The translations under genes were made by a program, and so were the position numbers. Positions 33,007 to 36,339 of a stretch of 36,339 nt of DNA are shown one piece after another; the first letter of the stretch is position 1; each line of letters opens with the position of its first letter. A model generated the notes under the pieces. The model had not been told where the DNA came from and made no database searches. It saw only the letters and a list, made by a program, of their open reading frames with translations. This stretch comes from Candidatus Thorarchaeota archaeon (GTDB lineage: Archaea > Asgardarchaeota > Thorarchaeia > Thorarchaeales > Thorarchaeaceae), in the NCBI GenBank assembly GCA_029858305.1, contig JAOUFI010000018.1:1-36339 (forward strand), in the 5' to 3' direction.

Positions 33007-34869
33007 TCAATGATGGTTTCCTAAAAGTGCTGTATTAAAAAATGCAGCAAGGTGTTCTAGGAGAATCCTCTTATTCTTTTCTCGGACTATACCATGACCT
33101 TCATCTTGGAAGACGAGTTTCTCGTATGTGATGCCGTGGACTCTCAGACGTTTTTCAACTTCAATTACGTTTGAATTGGTTACATTGGGATCCATAAGCC
33201 CTTGAACGAAAAGGAGTTTCCCCTTGATATTTTGCACATAATTGATTGGAGACCGTTTATGATAGAGTTCTGGATTTTGCTCTGGAGAGCCTCCAAGCAT
33301 TTCTTCAGAATAAGGACGAAGATCAGGTCGTGTGGTTTCATAATCAATGACTAGGTCGGTCATCCCACAGATTGGAGCAGCAGCAGCAACAATCTCTGTT
33401 GGAAAATGAGTTACTGCAATCCAGCTCATATAGCCACCATAGCTAGTACCAAAGATACCAACTTTATTCGGAGCTGCAAGGCCCTTTTCAAACAGAGTCA
33501 TGATACCTGTTCGAATATCCTCCTTATCATAACCTCCCCATCCATCTTGCTTGATGAGTTCTCGGAAATTCACTCCATATCCAGTAGAACCTCTATAATT
33601 TGGATCAAGTATGCTATATCCCAAGGAACAGAAATACTGTATATCAATATCTAACATATCTCTGGAGTGCGCAGTTGGTCCTCCGTGCACATGAACCAGG
33701 GTTATTCCATTGACTTTTCTGGGTCTATAGAACCATCCATGAATCATCATATTATCCACAGAGGCCCATCTCAGTTCTTCAGCTGGAGTGAGGTCCTCCT
33801 GTTTGATGTTGCATTTTGATAGCATATTAGTTAAAAAGACATAATCACGAGGATCTGGATTCCTTGGGTCAAACCTTACCAGTTCCTTCGGGCTTATTGA
33901 GCTGTAAAATAGACCCAACCATTCATTCGAACTAATTGATGTTACAGGTTCTAAATTACCTCGAAGTGGAGTAACATTTCTAAATGTGGCAAGCTCTAAA
34001 TCCAGAAGGAAGCATTGTCTGCGTGCTTCACGCTCACGGACTAAAGCAACGTGTTGGCTATGCTTCGGCACAAAAGAATCATCATAAGGTTCATCTTTCG
34101 AGAACTTCGTTAACCATTGGATTTCATTATCTACAAGATCATAAAGTCCGATAGCCACAGAATCATGTCGTTTTTCTTGAAGAGTGTCTGTATTGAATAG
34201 AATTCTACCATCAAATGCCCAATCAGCTGAAACCTTTGCCTTTGGTCCAAAGTTTAGGATTTCTTTGTCTTCATTTCCATCAACAGAGGCAATCCACCAC
34301 TGTACTCCTGATGGATCTTCATCAGACCTGCTATAAAGAACGTATTTGCCCCTTGGCTCAATAGATAGCCGCGTATATGTGGGTTTATCGGGTCGAGCGA
34401 TGACTGTTTTCTTATTAGTTTCAATGTCCTGTACGACAACTCGAAAGGTCTCTGTTTCTCTCTTTATGTCGTAATCATAATTAGCAGCATATATGACAAT
34501 GTCCCCATCTGGTCCGAAAAATCCGCCTCTCATGAAGTGATTAGGATCTACCTCAGTAATGGGTATCATTTCCATAGGAGAATCTATAAAAACACGGTAA
34601 AGGGTGCTGCGCTCGTTTCTATCCTTATCCTCTGCAACTATTATCGATTTTGAATCTGGAGCCCAGTCTCTAAGAATTGTGAATTCAGTTGTATCAGTAA
34701 GTGGAATCAATTCGGTTCGTTCTTTGGTGTTTCCTAGAAAGATGTCATAATTGTCATGGATTCGATTAATCATCAAAGCAGTATGTTTCTTGTCGGGTGA
34801 AACAAGTATGTGCCCAATATCAGATAGATTCATGAGCGAATCGAGGTCAACCGTTCTCCCGGATTGCAT
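33007..34869 (-). CDS. S9 family prolyl oligopeptidase / acylaminoacyl-peptidase-like serine peptidase
   Basis: A 620-residue cytoplasmic peptidase with a seven-bladed beta-propeller in about the first 350 residues (repeats like GGFFGPDGDIVIYAAN and LSIEPRGKYVLYSRSD). An alpha/beta hydrolase domain follows. GTSYGGYMSW holds the nucleophile S476, DPNV the acid D560 and EGHGI the base H592. HVHGGPTAHSRD forms the oxyanion-hole region. Such enzymes release acyl-amino acids or dipeptides from short peptides. All catalytic residues are present. The gene lacks a signal peptide. It is convergent with cofE, with a gap of about 65 bp, and lies 50 bp downstream of ccdA on the same strand, so readthrough from that operon is possible. 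Confidence 0.85.
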   Translation of the reverse strand: MQSGRTVDLDSLMNLSDIGHILVSPDKKHTALMINRIHDNYDIFLGNTKERTELIPLTDTTEFTILRDWAPDSKSIIVAEDKDRNERSTLYRVFIDSPMEMIPITEVDPNHFMRGGFFGPDGDIVIYAANYDYDIKRETETFRVVVQDIETNKKTVIARPDKPTYTRLSIEPRGKYVLYSRSDEDPSGVQWWIASVDGNEDKEILNFGPKAKVSADWAFDGRILFNTDTLQEKRHDSVAIGLYDLVDNEIQWLTKFSKDEPYDDSFVPKHSQHVALVREREARRQCFLLDLELATFRNVTPLRGNLEPVTSISSNEWLGLFYSSISPKELVRFDPRNPDPRDYVFLTNMLSKCNIKQEDLTPAEELRWASVDNMMIHGWFYRPRKVNGITLVHVHGGPTAHSRDMLDIDIQYFCSLGYSILDPNYRGSTGYGVNFRELIKQDGWGGYDKEDIRTGIMTLFEKGLAAPNKVGIFGTSYGGYMSWIAVTHFPTEIVAAAAPICGMTDLVIDYETTRPDLRPYSEEMLGGSPEQNPELYHKRSPINYVQNIKGKLLFVQGLMDPNVTNSNVIEVEKRLRVHGITYEKLVFQDEGHGIVREKNKRILLEHLAAFFNTALLGNHH

Positions 34870-34919
34870 AGACTGAAGAATGACAAATTGTTATTACATT
34901 TTTTGATAGTTGAGGAGAC

Positions 34920-35618
34920 TCATAAGTAAAGACGAATTCCGAGAGCAGGGAGTATCAGAATCAAGCCAATAATAATGAGAGTGACACCTACAATGATTTC
35001 TATTACTCTTGTATAACGGCTTAGAGACCTTGCCATACGGGTCCTTGCTTCTCCAGTTACGAGTGCAATAGCAAAATAGGGAACAGCAATTGTCATAGAT
35101 ATTAGGATGAGCATAAAAACGATAACATGAGGATTTGATTGAGCACCAAAAACTGAAATGACAGCCAATATTGAAGGACCTGCACAAGGCGCAGCCATCA
35201 ATGTATAACCCAAACCAACAAGAAATACCTGCGTCAAGTTTGATGGTGTTGCAGGCTGTTCTTTCAGGCTGAATCGTGATAAATGAAGTATCCTCCTGAG
35301 AGTTTCTGAAAGCATCACTACTCCAAAGAAGAGTATGAAAATCCCCAGAACTGCTTGAAGGTTAGTGAAGTTGGTTAACAAGAAAGAACCAACGGATGTA
35401 GCAAGATACGCAATAACAGCAAAAGTAGCTATTGAAACAAGAATCCCAGTCACCAAGGCACCTGTAACAATAACGCTCCTTTTCCGACTATCTGCTGCCT
35501 GAAGGCTGTTTAACAGAAAAAGAGGGAGGAGAGGAAAGAGACATGGAGATAAAGCGATGTATAGACCTGAACCCATCACTCCCAATGACATCAATATCAG
35601 CTCGATGACGCCTTGCAC
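34920..35618 (-). CDS. CcdA-like thiol-disulfide membrane electron carrier
   Basis: A 232-residue membrane protein of the CcdA/DsbD-beta family, with six helices. The paired cysteines C26 (SPCLFP) and C145 (APCAGP) are each in the P-C motif that marks the family, which passes electrons from cytosolic thioredoxin to extracytoplasmic thioredoxin-like proteins. The loop RRILHLSRFSLKEQPATPSN lies between helices 3 and 4. The start is GTG 35618, with GAGGT seven bases ahead. It begins 11 bp after the stop of the TlpA-like gene. This is the usual pairing, so both probably act on the outer face of the membrane to keep cysteines or haem sites reduced. Confidence 0.85.
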   Translation of the reverse strand: MQGVIELILMSLGVMGSGLYIALSPCLFPLLPLFLLNSLQAADSRKRSVIVTGALVTGILVSIATFAVIAYLATSVGSFLLTNFTNLQAVLGIFILFFGVVMLSETLRRILHLSRFSLKEQPATPSNLTQVFLVGLGYTLMAAPCAGPSILAVISVFGAQSNPHVIVFMLILISMTIAVPYFAIALVTGEARTRMARSLSRYTRVIEIIVGVTLIIIGLILILPALGIRLYL

Positions 35619-35629
35619 TCAAACGACCT

Positions 35630-36208
35630 CTACGTTATGTCAACGACTCTATCAGAAATGCTTGCTGCATTCCAAAGACCAACATGAAAGTATCTGAAAT
35701 ATCCATCTACATCAATAAGAACCATTGAGGGAATATACGTGACGCCAAAGTATGTAGAGAAGGTACTATTAGAGTCTAGACCATGATCCCAAGGAAGTCC
35801 CTTCGTAGTCTTATAGTCATCAAGCATTGATGGAGTCTCACTCACATCTACTGAGAGGGAGATAATAACTAGTGAACCTGCAAGACTTTCATATACTGTT
35901 TCTAAGTATGTGTTTTGAGTACTACAGGCACTACACCAAGTTGCCATGAGATCAACAAGAATTATAGTTCCCCTTAGATCAACCAGACTCAATGTAGTTC
36001 CATCAGACATAGCAAATGACCAACTATCAGGGACTTGAAGTCCAAGCTCAAGTAGGTCTCTATCTTCTGTTATTCCTGTAAGTGGGGTATCTGTATCTGT
36101 ATTGGGATTTTCTGAACCTTGAAAGGCAAACAAAGATACACCATTTGTAAGACCGATAATAGCAATCGCAATAGTCACCGCAACAATAGCCAGTTTCTTA
36201 GGGTCCAT
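35630..36208 (-). CDS. TlpA-like membrane-anchored thioredoxin
   Basis: A 192-residue protein. Residues about 5-28 are a signal anchor (KKLAIVAVTIAIAIIGLTNG) and are followed by a short Asn/Thr-rich linker. The thioredoxin fold is of the AhpC-TSA/TlpA kind: FAMSDGTTLSLVDLRG, then W91-C92-S93-A94-C95 as the active site, LVIISLSVDVSETPSML, and the cis-Pro loop VTYIPSMVLID. It lies outside the cell, and its partner CcdA follows 11 bp later. ATG 36208 has GAGGT ahead and is chosen over TTG 36214. The substrate is unknown. No cytochrome c gene is in the window, so haem assembly cannot be assumed. Confidence 0.85.
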   Translation of the reverse strand: MDPKKLAIVAVTIAIAIIGLTNGVSLFAFQGSENPNTDTDTPLTGITEDRDLLELGLQVPDSWSFAMSDGTTLSLVDLRGTIILVDLMATWCSACSTQNTYLETVYESLAGSLVIISLSVDVSETPSMLDDYKTTKGLPWDHGLDSNSTFSTYFGVTYIPSMVLIDVDGYFRYFHVGLWNAASISDRVVDIT

Positions 36209-36254
36209 ATTCAAACCTCAAGATACAAAGGATACAGAACCCTATTCAATCGCC

Positions 36255-36284
36255 TTTTAACGTTTGTGCAACGTGTATGCACAA
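36255..36284 (-). promoter_or_regulatory. TATA-like box with an upstream palindrome for the tlpA-ccdA operon
   Basis: On the minus strand TTAAAA (36260-36255) is about 48 bp before the ATG of the TlpA-like gene. Directly upstream, TTGTGCA (36264-36270) and TGCACAA (36278-36284) form a perfect 7-bp inverted repeat around ACGTGTA. This would fit an activator or repressor site abutting the promoter. It carries the same CAACGTGTA core as sites near 0.37, 4.0 and 4.2 kb. Confidence 0.4.
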
Positions 36285-36339
36285 CCGAACGGGCTATGGG
36301 TATAGTATCCGATTAGAAACGTTGAGAGTTTCTTGCGTG

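Overview
The window looks like a piece of an AT-rich archaeal chromosome, probably an Asgard lineage close to Thorarchaeia. The archaeal signs are a geranylgeranyl reductase, an Oxa1-superfamily EMC3/DUF106 protein, the coenzyme F420 enzyme CofE, an archaeal-type adenine deaminase, TATA-like promoters, and surface proteins with a C-terminal membrane anchor. The Asgard hint is a 92-residue gelsolin-like protein together with the style of the large secreted proteins. No rRNA, tRNA, CRISPR array, transposase or phage gene was seen, so taxonomy is inferred from protein families only.

Layout. 1-3.8 kb: the 5' end of a probable iron-sulfur protein gene running off the left edge, a 450-bp divergent intergenic region packed with GTGTAC sites, a geranylgeranyl reductase, a HEAT-like protein and a small unknown. 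3.75-4.34 kb: a long non-coding stretch with nested inverted repeats and the same GTGTAC-type motif. 4.3-9.6 kb: EMC3/DUF106, a DUF362 iron-sulfur protein, a coiled-coil protein behind a possibly folded leader, and a large surface protein ending at a clear terminator. 9.8-15.3 kb: a coupled pair (basic-tailed protein plus HEAT/winged-helix protein), an SsnA-like amidohydrolase, a small surface protein and a second amidohydrolase. 15.4-17.7 kb: a minus-strand cluster of gelsolin-like protein, winged-helix regulator and DDAH-like amidinohydrolase, then an unknown gene on plus.

17.7-23.2 kb is a minus-strand block: a MoxR-type AAA+ ATPase followed by a large VWA protein, and a Cys-rich membrane peptide, a VIT/CCC1 transporter and a PLP-dependent desulfhydrase/deaminase. 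23.4-25.7 kb holds two overlapping genes for zinc-ribbon membrane proteins. 25.8-31.3 kb: adenine deaminase, a radical SAM protein and a second large surface protein, the last two sharing a terminator. 31.5-36.3 kb: an ECF-type membrane protein whose gene overlaps cofE, an S9 peptidase, and a TlpA-like thioredoxin with a CcdA-like electron carrier behind a promoter carrying a palindrome.

Functional links: lipid saturation (geranylgeranyl reductase with a possible iron-sulfur partner), a MoxR/VWA chaperone pair, metal/sulfur handling, a possible F420-related transporter plus ligase, and extracytoplasmic thiol redox. The strongest leads for something not yet described are the gelsolin-like gene cluster, the recurring CAACGTGTA motif confined to non-coding regions, the nested inverted-repeat region near 4 kb, the ECF/cofE overlap and the HEAT/winged-helix pair.
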